From Ferrovibrio sp965278975 (GTDB taxonomy: Bacteria; Pseudomonadota; Alphaproteobacteria; Ferrovibrionales; Ferrovibrionaceae), in contig NZ_OZ257126.1 in NCBI RefSeq assembly GCF_965278975.1, positions 2,604,001 to 2,668,000 on the forward strand: a stretch of 64,000 nt of DNA. The letters run 5' to 3'. Positions 47,872-56,692 of this stretch are shown here, piece after piece; the stretch's first letter is position 1; every line of letters starts with the position of its first letter. Under the pieces are notes generated by a model, which saw only the letters and a list, made by a program, of their open reading frames with translations, was not told the origin of the DNA and did not search any database. Both the position numbers and the translations under genes were made by a program.

Positions 47872-49998
47872 CTAATGGGGCCGCGCCGGGGCCGCAATCG
47901 CGGCACCACCGGCAGGCAGGCGGATTTGCAGCATCTGGCCGGTTTCCTGGCTGCTTACGGCCACCGTGCCGCCATGCAGTTCGATCAGGCCGCGTGCCAC
48001 CAGCAGCGAGAGATTGGCACTGCCATGGCGCCGGTCGGAACTTGGCTGCAAATCGGCAAACAGCCGAGATGGCGAAATCGGCGCCAGGCCGCCGCTATGG
48101 CTTTCAATCTCGATGCCGAGGCCATCCGCGCCTTGAGCAATATTCAGCTTGAGTCCGCCGCCCTGTGGTGTGCCGTTCAGCGCGGCCAGCATGATGCTGC
48201 CAAGCGCCTGGCGCAGGCGCTGCTGGTCGCCATGGCAGGATATATCCTGCATGCCATCGGGCAGCGAAAGCGTGATGCCGCGATGCTCGGCGGTATCGCG
48301 CCATTGCCCGGCATCCTCCTGCCACAGTTCGTTTGCGGCGAAAGCCTCCGGTTCCAGCGCCAGCTGCCCCACTTCGATGGCGGCAATCACGATGATGTCG
48401 TCCAAGAGCCGCAGCAGATGCCGCGAAGCCTGCATGATGTCGCGGCCATATTCCGCCTGGCGCTCGTTGACCGGGCCGAGGATGCCGTGGCTCAGCACCT
48501 CGGTCATGCTGATCAAGGTGCCAAGCGGCGAACGCAGTTCATGGGTGATATTGGAAATGAAGGCCGCGTTCATGCGGTCGGTGCGTTCCAGTGCCTCGTT
48601 GCGCTCGCGCAGGGCGCGCTGGATGCGCACGGCGGCGCTCACATCCAGGTAGGTATAAAGCATCGAGCCATCGGGCAGCGGCACGCTGGCCTGATCGATC
48701 ACCGTGTCGTCGCCGCGCTCCAGCCTGCCCTGGCTGGCGCGGCGTGCGGCAAAGCCATCAATCGACTGGTCGCGCCAGGTCTGCCAATCGTTGTTGCGCG
48801 GCAATAGCGGCCGGGTCCATTCCAGGACTTCGGTGATATGCGGCTGGCGGTTCAGCCTGTCATCGTCAAGATGCCACAACTCGGCGAAGGCGCGGTTATA
48901 GAGCGACAGGCGGCCATCGGGGCCGAACACCACCACGGCTTCATACAGGTTATCCAGCGTGGCGCGCTGCACGGCTGTCAGCGTGTTGGTGGCACGTTCC
49001 AGCGTCAATTGCCGTGTCACGTCGTCATAGGCGAAGAACAGGCCGCCGGAAGGATAGGGGCTGATCACCAGCCGCAGGGTCGAGCCATCGGGCAGATGCA
49101 TCAATTCTTCCCGGCGCTCGATCACCGTGGTGAATAATGTCTGCTGGCCCTGTTTGTAGGCCTGCCAGTCGATCTGTTCCGGCAGGCGGCGCTCGGCGCG
49201 CAACTGCTCCAGCACCTCGCCGAAGGTCGGGTGCTGTTCCAGCCAGCTTTCATCCAGCTGCCACAGCCGTGCATAGGCGCGGTTCCACAGCACCAGGCGC
49301 TTGTCCTGGCCGTAGATCGCGGTGGCAGTGGAGATGGTGCGCAGCACTTCGAGATGCGCTTCCATATGGCGGCGCAATTGGCCGCGCGCATCGGCTTCCT
49401 GGGTAATGTCCTGCGCGAAGCCGAGAAAACCGTGTTCCAGCGGCATTTCGAAGATGCGGTAGTTGCGGCGGTCACCCTCGGCGACAAAACGGCGCTCCTC
49501 GGCCATGGTCTGGCCGGCTTCACGCGCCTTGCGCGCCAGCATGCGGGGCAATTCGGGATCATGGGCCGAGGCCAGTTCGATGCCGCGTGTCACCACGTCG
49601 GCAGGGCTGGCTTCGGTCATCTCGGCATAGCGGCGATTGACCCAGACCAGCGCCCCATCGTCTGCGCGGCGCCAGATCGGGAAGGGCGCGGCATCGAGCA
49701 ACTGTGCCGCCTGCTTGCCGGCATCCAGCAGGCGCTGATTCTCAGCTTCCAGTTCGGCGTGTTCACGCACCAGGGTGCTGAGCTGATCGGATTCGGCGGC
49801 CAGGCTGGCATTATCGGCGCGGGCGGCGGCCAGGGCTGCATCACGGGCGGCAAGGCGCTCGGCAGCTTCGCGCAGGGCGGCGGAAAGACGTTGGGCGCGG
49901 ATCGCCTGCCAGCCGGCCAAGCCGGCGGCAAAGCCCGCGCCCAATGCGAAAATCCAGCCTGTCGCGTCCAAGCGAATCCCCCGGTCAACCGGCCCCAA
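47872..49998 (-). CDS. DivL-like multi-PAS histidine-kinase-fold protein with degenerate ATPase domain
   Basis: 708 residues. One N-terminal helix (about 13-33), a coiled coil (about 37-95), three PAS-like segments (about 100-200, 215-325 and 335-455), and a HisKA dimerisation domain with His486 in FISNITHELRSPL. The C-terminal HATPase domain is complete in length but key residues are missing: Ala605 stands where the N-box Asn should be (IMLAALNGTP), the G1 DxGxG reads ESHSGGL (632-638), and G2 reads GSANLSL (659-665). ATP binding is therefore doubtful. In Alphaproteobacteria the PAS kinase gene at this place, next to tsaE, is divL as I recall it, an atypical kinase that tunes CckA/CtrA signalling. 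Orthology is inferred from position and domains. Confidence 0.75.
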   Translation of the reverse strand: MGPVDRGIRLDATGWIFALGAGFAAGLAGWQAIRAQRLSAALREAAERLAARDAALAAARADNASLAAESDQLSTLVREHAELEAENQRLLDAGKQAAQLLDAAPFPIWRRADDGALVWVNRRYAEMTEASPADVVTRGIELASAHDPELPRMLARKAREAGQTMAEERRFVAEGDRRNYRIFEMPLEHGFLGFAQDITQEADARGQLRRHMEAHLEVLRTISTATAIYGQDKRLVLWNRAYARLWQLDESWLEQHPTFGEVLEQLRAERRLPEQIDWQAYKQGQQTLFTTVIERREELMHLPDGSTLRLVISPYPSGGLFFAYDDVTRQLTLERATNTLTAVQRATLDNLYEAVVVFGPDGRLSLYNRAFAELWHLDDDRLNRQPHITEVLEWTRPLLPRNNDWQTWRDQSIDGFAARRASQGRLERGDDTVIDQASVPLPDGSMLYTYLDVSAAVRIQRALRERNEALERTDRMNAAFISNITHELRSPLGTLISMTEVLSHGILGPVNERQAEYGRDIMQASRHLLRLLDDIIVIAAIEVGQLALEPEAFAANELWQEDAGQWRDTAEHRGITLSLPDGMQDISCHGDQQRLRQALGSIMLAALNGTPQGGGLKLNIAQGADGLGIEIESHSGGLAPISPSRLFADLQPSSDRRHGSANLSLLVARGLIELHGGTVAVSSQETGQMLQIRLPAGGAAIAAPARPH

Positions 49999-50045
49999 CT
50001 ATGGGCCGGTACCGGGGGCATGACAAGCGCAGTAGAGGTAGTGGC

Positions 50046-51437
50046 TTAGTAGCGATAATGGTCCGGCTTGAACGGGCCGGTTTCGCCGATGCCGAGATAC
50101 TTCGCCTGGGCATCGGTCAGCTTGGTGAGGTTGGCACCCACCTTGGCGAGATGCAGCGATGCCACCTTCTCGTCGAGATGCTTCGGCAGCGTGTAGACCT
50201 GCTTCTGGTACTTGCCCGGATTGGTCCACAATTCGATCTGCGCCAGCACCTGATTGGTGAAGGAGGCGCTCATCACGAAGCTCGGATGGCCGGTGGCATT
50301 GCCCAGATTCACCAGGCGGCCTTCGGACAGCACGATGATGCGCTTCTTGTCGGCGAACTCGACTTCATCCACCTGCGGCTTCACATTGTGCCACTTCAGG
50401 TTCTTCAGCGCGCCGATCTGGATCTCGCTATCGAAGTGGCCGATGTTGCACACGATGGCGCGATGCTTCATCGAGCGCATGTGATCCAGAGTGATCACGT
50501 CCACATTGCCGGTGGCGGTGACGAAGATGTCGCCCTGCGGGGCAGCTTCTTCCATGGTCACCACCTGATAGCCTTCCATCGCCGCCTGCAGCGCGCAGAT
50601 CGGATCGATTTCGGTCACCATGACGCGGCAGCCAGCATTGCGCAGCGAGGCAGCGGAACCCTTGCCGACATCGCCGAAGCCGGCGACCACGGCGATCTTG
50701 CCGGCCATCATCACGTCGGTGCCGCGGCGGATGCCGTCCACCAGGCTTTCACGGCAGCCATAGAGGTTGTCGAACTTCGACTTGGTCACGCTGTCGTTGA
50801 CGTTGATCGCCGGGAACAGCAGGCGGCCTTCCTTGGCCATGACATAGAGGCGATGCACGCCGGTGGTGGTTTCCTCGGTCACGCCCTTGATCGCGGCGCC
50901 CATCTTGGAATACCAGCCCGGCGAGGTCTTCAGCTTCTTGGCGATCGCGGCATAGAGGACGGTTTCTTCCTCATTGGTCGGCTTGGAGATGACGGACGCA
51001 TCCTTCTCCGCCTGCATGCCGAGATGGATCAGCAGGGTGGCGTCGCCGCCATCGTCCAGGATCATGTTCGGCGTGCCGCCATCGGCCCACTCGAAGATGC
51101 GGTGGGTGTAATCCCAGTATTCCTCCAGCGTCTCGCCCTTGATGGCGAAGACGGGGGTGCCGGCGGCGGCGATGGCGGCGGCGGCGTGGTCCTGGGTCGA
51201 GTAGATGTTGCACGAGGCCCAGCGCACATCGGCGCCCAGCGCCTTCAGCGTCTCGATCAGCACACCGGTCTGGATCGTCATGTGCAGCGAGCCGGCAATG
51301 CGGGCGCCCTTCAGCGGCTGCTTCGGGCCGTATTCCTCGCGCGTGGCCATCAGACCGGGCATTTCGGTCTCGGCCATGTCGAGTTCCTTACGGCCCCAAT
51401 CGGCCAGGCCCATATCCTTCACAACATAATCGGTCAT
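50046..51437 (-). CDS. ahcY: S-adenosylhomocysteinase
   Basis: 463 residues, full length. It splits S-adenosylhomocysteine to adenosine and homocysteine, clearing the product inhibitor of methyltransferases. Seen: GARIAGSLHMTIQTGVLIET for substrate binding, FPAINVNDSVTKSKFDN, the NAD-binding GFGDVGKGSAASLR, and the C-terminal LAKVGANLTKLTDAQAKYLG ending PDHYRY, which reaches into the partner subunit. A near-palindrome and an A+T-rich stretch lie upstream. Confidence 0.98.
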   Translation of the reverse strand: MTDYVVKDMGLADWGRKELDMAETEMPGLMATREEYGPKQPLKGARIAGSLHMTIQTGVLIETLKALGADVRWASCNIYSTQDHAAAAIAAAGTPVFAIKGETLEEYWDYTHRIFEWADGGTPNMILDDGGDATLLIHLGMQAEKDASVISKPTNEEETVLYAAIAKKLKTSPGWYSKMGAAIKGVTEETTTGVHRLYVMAKEGRLLFPAINVNDSVTKSKFDNLYGCRESLVDGIRRGTDVMMAGKIAVVAGFGDVGKGSAASLRNAGCRVMVTEIDPICALQAAMEGYQVVTMEEAAPQGDIFVTATGNVDVITLDHMRSMKHRAIVCNIGHFDSEIQIGALKNLKWHNVKPQVDEVEFADKKRIIVLSEGRLVNLGNATGHPSFVMSASFTNQVLAQIELWTNPGKYQKQVYTLPKHLDEKVASLHLAKVGANLTKLTDAQAKYLGIGETGPFKPDHYRY

Positions 51438-51511
51438 TGTCGCATGCTCCGCGTTTTACCGGCTTCGGTTGGCCGGGTTTGTAGCAGGGCGGCAAAGTCC
51501 TGTCCAGAACT

Positions 51512-51531
51512 ATATAAGGAAATCTTTATAT
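51512..51531. promoter_or_regulatory. Near-palindromic A+T-rich element upstream of ahcY
   Basis: ATATAAGGAAATCTTTATAT is a 20-bp imperfect palindrome (8 of 10 positions match between half-sites) about 75 bp upstream of the ahcY start, in an otherwise G+C-rich region. This is the right place for an operator. ArsR-type regulators of methionine-cycle genes are one candidate family, but I cannot confirm a match. Confidence 0.4.
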
Positions 51532-51562
51532 GGGAATATAGGGGTGAAGGGACTTTTAGCAA

Positions 51563-51656
51563 CGTCATGCCCCGCGGAGGCGGGGCAGCCACGCGTTATT
51601 TTATTGCTAATTTAGGAAAAGAACTCGTGGATGGTCCGCCTGCGCGGACCATGACG
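51563..51656. repeat. Structured dispersed repeat, copy 2 (~94 bp)
   Basis: Same architecture as 568-663: CGTCATG and CATGACG ends, a left hairpin TGCCCCG/CGGGGCA, a right hairpin TGGTCCGC-CTGC-GCGGACCA, and a shared ACTCGTGGATGGTCCGCC block. The central spacer is A+T-rich and differs from copy 1. It lies between ptsH and ahcY and may separate their transcripts. Confidence 0.75.
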
Positions 51657-51681
51657 GCCTGTGATGGGCAGTCTTCTAAAG

Positions 51682-51963
51682 TTATTCCGCTTCGCCGAAC
51701 TTGTTCTGCACCAGCTCGACCAGGGCGGACATGGCCGGGATGGCCTCGGCGCCGTTGGCGGCGATCTCGATGCTGGAGCCTTGGGTGCCGGCCAGCATCA
51801 TCAGGCCCATGATCGACTCGCCATTGACGGTCTGGCCGTCCTTCGACACCTGGATGCGCGCCTGCGGGTATTTTGCCACCACCTGCACGAACTTGGCAGC
51901 GGCACGGGCATGCAGTCCTCGCTGATTAACGATGGTGACCGAACGGACGACGGCGTCGGACAT
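51682..51963 (-). CDS. ptsH: Phosphocarrier protein HPr (PTSNtr-type)
   Basis: 93 residues from the ATG at 51963, which overlaps the EIIA stop by one base. The phosphorylated His18 is in NQRGLHARAAAKFV and the regulatory Ser50 in NGESIMGLMML, the site for HprK. With the linked EIIA, HprK and RapZ it forms a regulatory phosphorelay rather than a sugar importer, since no EIIB/EIIC genes are here. Last gene of that group. Confidence 0.97.
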   Translation of the reverse strand: MSDAVVRSVTIVNQRGLHARAAAKFVQVVAKYPQARIQVSKDGQTVNGESIMGLMMLAGTQGSSIEIAANGAEAIPAMSALVELVQNKFGEAE

Positions 51964-52370
51964 TACGGGCCGTCTCCGGCCAGCAGCTTCGATGCCACGT
52001 TGATGTATTTGCGCCCTGCTTCCTGTGTCGCGGTGACGGCGGCGGTGAGGTCGCATTTGCTGCGCACCTGGGCCAGCCGGATCAGCATCGGCAGGTTGAC
52101 GCCGGCAATCACCTCGACATGGGCCTGGTTCATGATCGAGATGGCGAGGTTCGAGGGCGTGCCGCCGAACATGTCGGTCAGCACGATCACACCGCTGCCG
52201 TCATTCACGGCGGCGACGGCATCCAGGATGTCCTTGCGCCTTTGCTCCATGTCGTCATCGGGGCCGATGCAGACAGCGCGCATGTTGCGCTGGGGACCAT
52301 GCACATGCTCGGTGGCGAGGATGAATTCCTCCGCCAGACGTCCATGGGTGACAACAACGATGCCGATCAT
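51963..52370 (-). CDS. PTS mannose-family EIIA protein
   Basis: 135 residues, a stand-alone EIIA of the mannose class. Active-site His9 in VVVTHGRLAEE; VLTDMFGGTPSNLA is the other signature. It accepts phosphate from HPr. In Alphaproteobacteria this protein is regulatory and tied to carbon, nitrogen or envelope control. Lies between rapZ and ptsH with overlaps or short gaps. Confidence 0.93.
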   Translation of the reverse strand: MIGIVVVTHGRLAEEFILATEHVHGPQRNMRAVCIGPDDDMEQRRKDILDAVAAVNDGSGVIVLTDMFGGTPSNLAISIMNQAHVEVIAGVNLPMLIRLAQVRSKCDLTAAVTATQEAGRKYINVASKLLAGDGP

Positions 52371-52382
52371 GCCTATCGTCTC

Positions 52383-53297
52383 TTAGTGCGTGATACCGTC
52401 TTGGCCTGTCAGGTCGCGGTCGCGGTGGCGCAGACTGACCGGATAGCCGGCCGAGCGCAAGCGCCGGGCCAAATCTTCAGCCAAGTATACCGAGCGGTGA
52501 CGGCCACCAGTACAACCCATGGCTATTGTCAGGAAGCGTTTGCCTTCCGCATCAAAGCGCGGCAACAGGCTTTCCAGCAGATCCGTCACGCGCGCCATGA
52601 AAGGCTCGCAATCGGGATCGGCAGCAATATAGGCGCCCACCTCCGGATCGTCACCGCTGCGTGGGCGCAAGATTTCGTCATAATGCGGATTGCGCAGAAA
52701 ACGGGCGTCAAAGACCAGGTCGGCTTCGCGCGGCAGGCCAAGCCGATAGGAAAACGACGTCACCGAAATACTCAGGGCAGGCGTGCTGGCAAGGCTGAAA
52801 TAGGCCACCAGCAGGCGGCGCATATCGGGCGAAGCCAGCGCCGAGGTATCGAATACATGATCGGCCACGGCGCGCAGCGGCTGCATCATGGCGCGTTCGG
52901 CGGCGATGCCATCGGAAACGCTGCGGTCCGCTGCCAGCGGATGGCGGCGGCGCGTAGCGGTGAAGCGCTTGAACAGCACTTCATCCTCACATTCGAAATA
53001 GGCGAGCTGCACGTCGAGTTCCGGCCGCGCTTTCAGGTCGCGCAGCAGCTGCGCCAGGGTGGCGGCATCGAAATCGCGCGTGCGGCTGTCGATGCCGACG
53101 GCGATGGCGCCGCGCGGCGGCATGTCGCCCTGGGCGCCATCACTCACCAGCAGGCGGCGCAGCAGCGACAGCGGCAGATTGTCCACCGCTTCATAGCCCA
53201 GGTCTTCCAGCACCTTCAGCGCACCGGTCTTGCCGGCGCCGGACAGGCCGGTCACCACCACCACGCGGATGCGCTCCTGACCCGGCTGATCCATCAT
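52383..53297 (-). CDS. rapZ: RNase adapter protein RapZ
   Basis: 304 residues. N-terminal Walker A GLSGAGKT (17-24), then VLEDLGYEAVDNLPL, and the C-terminal RapZ domain with DARFLRNPHYDEILRP and AMGCTGGRHRSVYLAE. In E. coli RapZ steers RNase E onto the GlmZ RNA; in Alphaproteobacteria the RNA target is not established. The start overlaps the hprK stop (ATGA), consistent with the usual hprK-rapZ order. Confidence 0.96.
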   Translation of the reverse strand: MMDQPGQERIRVVVVTGLSGAGKTGALKVLEDLGYEAVDNLPLSLLRRLLVSDGAQGDMPPRGAIAVGIDSRTRDFDAATLAQLLRDLKARPELDVQLAYFECEDEVLFKRFTATRRRHPLAADRSVSDGIAAERAMMQPLRAVADHVFDTSALASPDMRRLLVAYFSLASTPALSISVTSFSYRLGLPREADLVFDARFLRNPHYDEILRPRSGDDPEVGAYIAADPDCEPFMARVTDLLESLLPRFDAEGKRFLTIAMGCTGGRHRSVYLAEDLARRLRSAGYPVSLRHRDRDLTGQDGITH

Positions 53298-53749
53298 GCC
53301 ATGCCCGCCACTTCGGCCGGGGTGAAGACCAAGCCGGCCATGGCGCGGCCAAGCGCGTAACGTACCTTCAGCGCCGCGCCGGCCGAGAAGGCCTCCGCCG
53401 GCAGCACCGGCAGGTCCAGGCCGGAGAAGGTTTCGTACTGCGGCTCCGGCAGGCGCGGCAGCTCGGCCAGCGGCACCAGGTCCAGGATCAGGGCGGCTGG
53501 TGTTGGCGGGGCCGGCAGTACCGGTACCGGGCCAAGGCCACGGATTTCCAGCAGGCCGCGGATACGCTCCGGCGCATGGGCGATCAAGCGGTCGCCCTCG
53601 CGGTGCAGCAGGGTGCGGTCGTCGGATATCAGGCGTCCGCCCAGCGCGATGAGGCGCAGGGCGAGATCGGATTTGCCAGCGCCGGAAGGGCCGCGCAGCA
53701 GCACGGCACCGCCATCAAGGGCGACGCAACTTGCATACAGTATATGCAT
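53294..53749 (-). CDS. hprK: HPr kinase/phosphorylase, short C-terminal-domain form
   Basis: 151 residues from the ATG at 53749; a GTG ten codons upstream is also open. Only the catalytic domain is present, as usual in Alphaproteobacteria, against about 310 residues in Firmicutes. Walker A GPSGAGKSD (20-28) and the LISDDRTLLHREGDRLIA strand-loop are clear, as is RGLLEIRGLG. It phosphorylates HPr at the regulatory serine. Located between chvG and rapZ in the conserved order. Confidence 0.93.
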   Translation of the reverse strand: MHILYASCVALDGGAVLLRGPSGAGKSDLALRLIALGGRLISDDRTLLHREGDRLIAHAPERIRGLLEIRGLGPVPVLPAPPTPAALILDLVPLAELPRLPEPQYETFSGLDLPVLPAEAFSAGAALKVRYALGRAMAGLVFTPAEVAGMA

Positions 53750-53835
53750 GGCGGGGGAGCCTGCCGTTGTGCAGCGCACATGTCAATACGCCGTTATCGG
53801 GCATAAAGTCGCTTATCCGCTTGACAATGCTGCGC

Positions 53836-55431
53836 TTATACCGGCAGCCGGACAGTGAAACGGGCGCCCGAGGCGCGGTCGCTGCGATTCTCGGCGATGA
53901 TCTCACCACCCAGCGATTGCACGATCTGGCGCGAGATTGAAAGCCCGAGGCCGGAATGCAGGCCGAAGGCCTCGCTGCTCGGGCGCTCGCTGTAGAAACG
54001 CTCGAAGATCGATTCCAGGTTTTCCGGCGGGATGCCGGGGCCTTCGTCGCTGACCGTGAATATCACCTGGCCATGGTCGCGCCGCAGCACCACGTCGATA
54101 CGGCTGCCGGCCGGCGCGAAGGACAGCGCATTGTCGATCAGGTTCCGCACCACCTGGCCGAGCCGGCTGTCGAAACCAGGCACCAGGAAAGGTCCCTTGC
54201 CCTCGCGACGGTAATCCAGCCTGGCCTGATCGGGCTCCGTCTGGTCCTGGTATTGCCCCACCACGCTGGTCAGCAAGGCGTCGATATCCACCGGCGCCGA
54301 AACGGCGCGGCCGAGTTCCGCATCCAGGCGCGAGGCTTCCGAGATGTCGCTGATCAGGCGGTCCATGCGCCGCACATCATCCTGCATCACCGCCAGCAGG
54401 CGGGCGCGTGCTTCCGGTTTCTCGATGCGGGCAAAGGTTTCCATGGCGCTACGCAGCGAGGTCAGCGGGTTCTTCACTTCATGCGCCACATCGGCGGCGA
54501 AATGCTCGATGGCATCCAGGCGCTGCGCCAGGGCCTGGGTCATGGCGCCGAAGGCCACCGAGAGGTCGCCGATCTCGTCGCGGCGCGAGGAGAAATCCGG
54601 GATATGCAGATGCGCGATGCGGCCCTTGGCGGCGCGGATGCGGTCTGCTGCTTCGGCCAGGCGGTGCACCGGGCGCACGATGGCGGCGGCGAGATAGAGC
54701 GAGGCCAGCACGGTGAAACCCAGGATCAGCGCGAACAGCTTCATCACCGTCAGGCGTTCCTCGCGCACACGGGCGTCGATTTCGGCGCTGTCGATGGTCA
54801 GCATCAGAGCCCCCACCACCTTGCGCAGGCCCTGCACCGGCACTGCCACCGACAGCAGCAGGCGGCCATCGCCGATATCACGGATCTCGTTCGCCACCTC
54901 GCCATCCAGCGCGCGGATCACCTCCGCGTAATCATTGGCATGCGAGAAGGGCAGTTCGGCGTAACGCGGCAGGTCCAGAGTGGTCATGAACAGCGCGTTG
55001 AGCTTGTCGTAGAGCTTGATCAGCGCCTGATCCCAGGGCTGCTCGACATTCGGCGGCGGCAATTGCCGCGTCACCACGCCGCGCCCGGCGGCCAGCAGCA
55101 GGCGGCTGTCGGCGATCAGTTCGCCTTCGCCATCGAACAGCCGCGCGCGGGCGGAGGATTGCGCCGAGAGGCGGCGCATCAATTGCCGTGAGAGGTCCGG
55201 GTCCAGGCCAGGCGCCAGTTCATAGGGGCTGATGGCGGATTCGCCCAGCGCGCCGGCAATCAGGTTGCCTTCGAATTGCAGCGCATTGAGCCGCGTATCG
55301 ATCAGGCCGAGGCGGAACTGGTCGAGATACAGGAAGGCGGCGGCGAGCAGAATCGGTGCCGCCAGGTTGATCAGCAGGATGCGCCGCGTCAGCGGCGACA
55401 TCCAGCGGCGCTTGGTCCTGCCCTGGGCCAT
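53836..55431 (-). CDS. chvG: Sensor histidine kinase ChvG/ExoS-like
   Basis: 531 residues. Two transmembrane helices (about 15-37 and 240-262) flank a periplasmic sensor domain of about 200 residues that includes LPFSHANDYAEVIRALDGE. HAMP segment IVRPVHRLAEAADRIRAAKG, HisKA box with His317 in AADVAHEVKNPL, N-box RNLIDNALSFAP, G1 VSDEGPGIP and G2 GLGLSI are all intact. With ChvI it senses envelope or acid stress and controls exopolysaccharide and envelope genes in relatives. Gene lies 14 bp after chvI. Confidence 0.95.
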   Translation of the reverse strand: MAQGRTKRRWMSPLTRRILLINLAAPILLAAAFLYLDQFRLGLIDTRLNALQFEGNLIAGALGESAISPYELAPGLDPDLSRQLMRRLSAQSSARARLFDGEGELIADSRLLLAAGRGVVTRQLPPPNVEQPWDQALIKLYDKLNALFMTTLDLPRYAELPFSHANDYAEVIRALDGEVANEIRDIGDGRLLLSVAVPVQGLRKVVGALMLTIDSAEIDARVREERLTVMKLFALILGFTVLASLYLAAAIVRPVHRLAEAADRIRAAKGRIAHLHIPDFSSRRDEIGDLSVAFGAMTQALAQRLDAIEHFAADVAHEVKNPLTSLRSAMETFARIEKPEARARLLAVMQDDVRRMDRLISDISEASRLDAELGRAVSAPVDIDALLTSVVGQYQDQTEPDQARLDYRREGKGPFLVPGFDSRLGQVVRNLIDNALSFAPAGSRIDVVLRRDHGQVIFTVSDEGPGIPPENLESIFERFYSERPSSEAFGLHSGLGLSISRQIVQSLGGEIIAENRSDRASGARFTVRLPV

Positions 55432-55445
55432 CGCCCGGCCGTGCC

Positions 55446-56189
55446 CTAGTCTTCCTGGGGAGCGCCATCCGTGGCGGTCTCGGCCACGGCGGTTTCCTTG
55501 AAGCGGTAGCCGACGCCATACAGTGTCTCAATGGCGTCGAAATCGTCATCCGCCATCTTGAACTTCTTGCGCAGGCGCTTGATGTGGCTGTCGATGGTGC
55601 GGTCATCGACATAGACATTGTCGTCATAGGCCGCGTCCATCAGCTGGTCGCGGTTCTTCACATGGCCGGGGCGCTGCGCCAGGGCCTGCAGCAGCAGGAA
55701 CTCGGTCACGGTCAGCACCACATCCTCGCCCTTCCAGGTGCATTTGTGGCGCGAGGGATCCAGCGTCAACGGGCCGCGATGGATCATCTTCTCGGCTGCA
55801 GTCTCTTCCGCACCAGGCTTGTTGGCCTCGGCGCGGCGCAGCACCGCCTTGATGCGCTCGATCAGCAGGCGCTGGCTGAACGGCTTCTTGATATAATCGT
55901 CGGCGCCCATCTTGAGGCCCAGCACCTCGTCGATCTCCTCATCCTTGGAGGTGAGGAAGATCACCGGCACCTGGCTGACGCGGCGCAGCCGGCTCAGCGT
56001 CTCCATGCCGTCCAGGCGCGGCATCTTGATGTCGAGCACCACCAGGTCAAAGGTCTGCTGCGTGATGTTACGCAGGGCCTCGGCGCCGTCGTTATAGGTG
56101 CGCACCTTGTAGCCTTCGGCTTCCAGCGCGATGGACACGGAAGTGAGAATGTTGCGGTCGTCATCGACCAGGGCAATGGTGGCGCTCAA
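55446..56189 (-). CDS. chvI: Response regulator ChvI-like (OmpR family)
   Basis: 247 residues. Receiver domain with acidic pocket ALVDDD, phospho-acceptor Asp53 in VVLDIKMP, FLTSKD and the conserved Lys in YIKKPF. The winged-helix DNA-binding domain has LTVTEFLLLQALAQRPGHV, YVDDRTIDSHIKRLRKKF and ETLYGVGYRF. Partner of ChvG. First gene of the chvI-chvG-hprK-rapZ-EIIA-ptsH block. Confidence 0.96.
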   Translation of the reverse strand: MSATIALVDDDRNILTSVSIALEAEGYKVRTYNDGAEALRNITQQTFDLVVLDIKMPRLDGMETLSRLRRVSQVPVIFLTSKDEEIDEVLGLKMGADDYIKKPFSQRLLIERIKAVLRRAEANKPGAEETAAEKMIHRGPLTLDPSRHKCTWKGEDVVLTVTEFLLLQALAQRPGHVKNRDQLMDAAYDDNVYVDDRTIDSHIKRLRKKFKMADDDFDAIETLYGVGYRFKETAVAETATDGAPQED

Positions 56190-56291
56190 AATCCAGGCTC
56201 CCTGATTTGCATGGCGGCGTCGTGACCACGGTCACAGGCCTTAGATAGGAAAGGCGTAGGCGATTTTAAGGCCCACGGCTAGCGTTTGCCT

Positions 56292-56687
56292 ATGACTTTA
56301 GCCCCCCTTCTCGGTGCCAGCCTCGCCATCCAGCTTCATGTTGCCAGCACGCTCGGCGCGCTGGTTCTCGGCACGATTGTATTAATGCGCCGCAAAGGCA
56401 CCGGGCAGCATAAGCTGCTGGGCTGGGGCTTCATCCTGCTGATGCTGCTGGCTAGCGGTTCGTCGCTGTTCATCCGGGAAATCTTCCCCGGCAGCTTCAG
56501 CCCGATCCATATCCTCTCCATAACCACACCAATCGGCATCACGGCGGCGGTCTACGCCGCGCGGCGCGGCAATATCTACTGGCACCGCCGCGCCATGCTG
56601 CTGACCTACTGGAGCGGCCTGGTGCTGGCCGGTGTGTTCACCCTGCTGCCGGGCCGGATTCTGGGCCGGGTCTTGTTCGGAGGCTGA
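56292..56687 (+). CDS. DUF2306 family small membrane protein
   Basis: 131 residues from the ATG at 56292; a TTG two codons upstream is also open. Four hydrophobic helices. LHVASTLGALVLGTIVLMRRKGT, HKLLGWGFILLM, SPIHILSITTPIG and HRRAMLLTYWSGLVLAGVFT fit DUF2306, with conserved His residues in the helices that could bind haem or metal. Function unknown. Five bases upstream of the metallo-hydrolase gene, so probably one transcript. Confidence 0.8.
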   Translation: MTLAPLLGASLAIQLHVASTLGALVLGTIVLMRRKGTGQHKLLGWGFILLMLLASGSSLFIREIFPGSFSPIHILSITTPIGITAAVYAARRGNIYWHRRAMLLTYWSGLVLAGVFTLLPGRILGRVLFGG

Positions 56688-56692
56688 AACGC

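Noticed and set aside
51438..51562. SAH or SAM riboswitch before ahcY
   Set aside because: I looked for conserved aptamer blocks on the minus strand and found only a simple GC hairpin and A+T-rich sequence.
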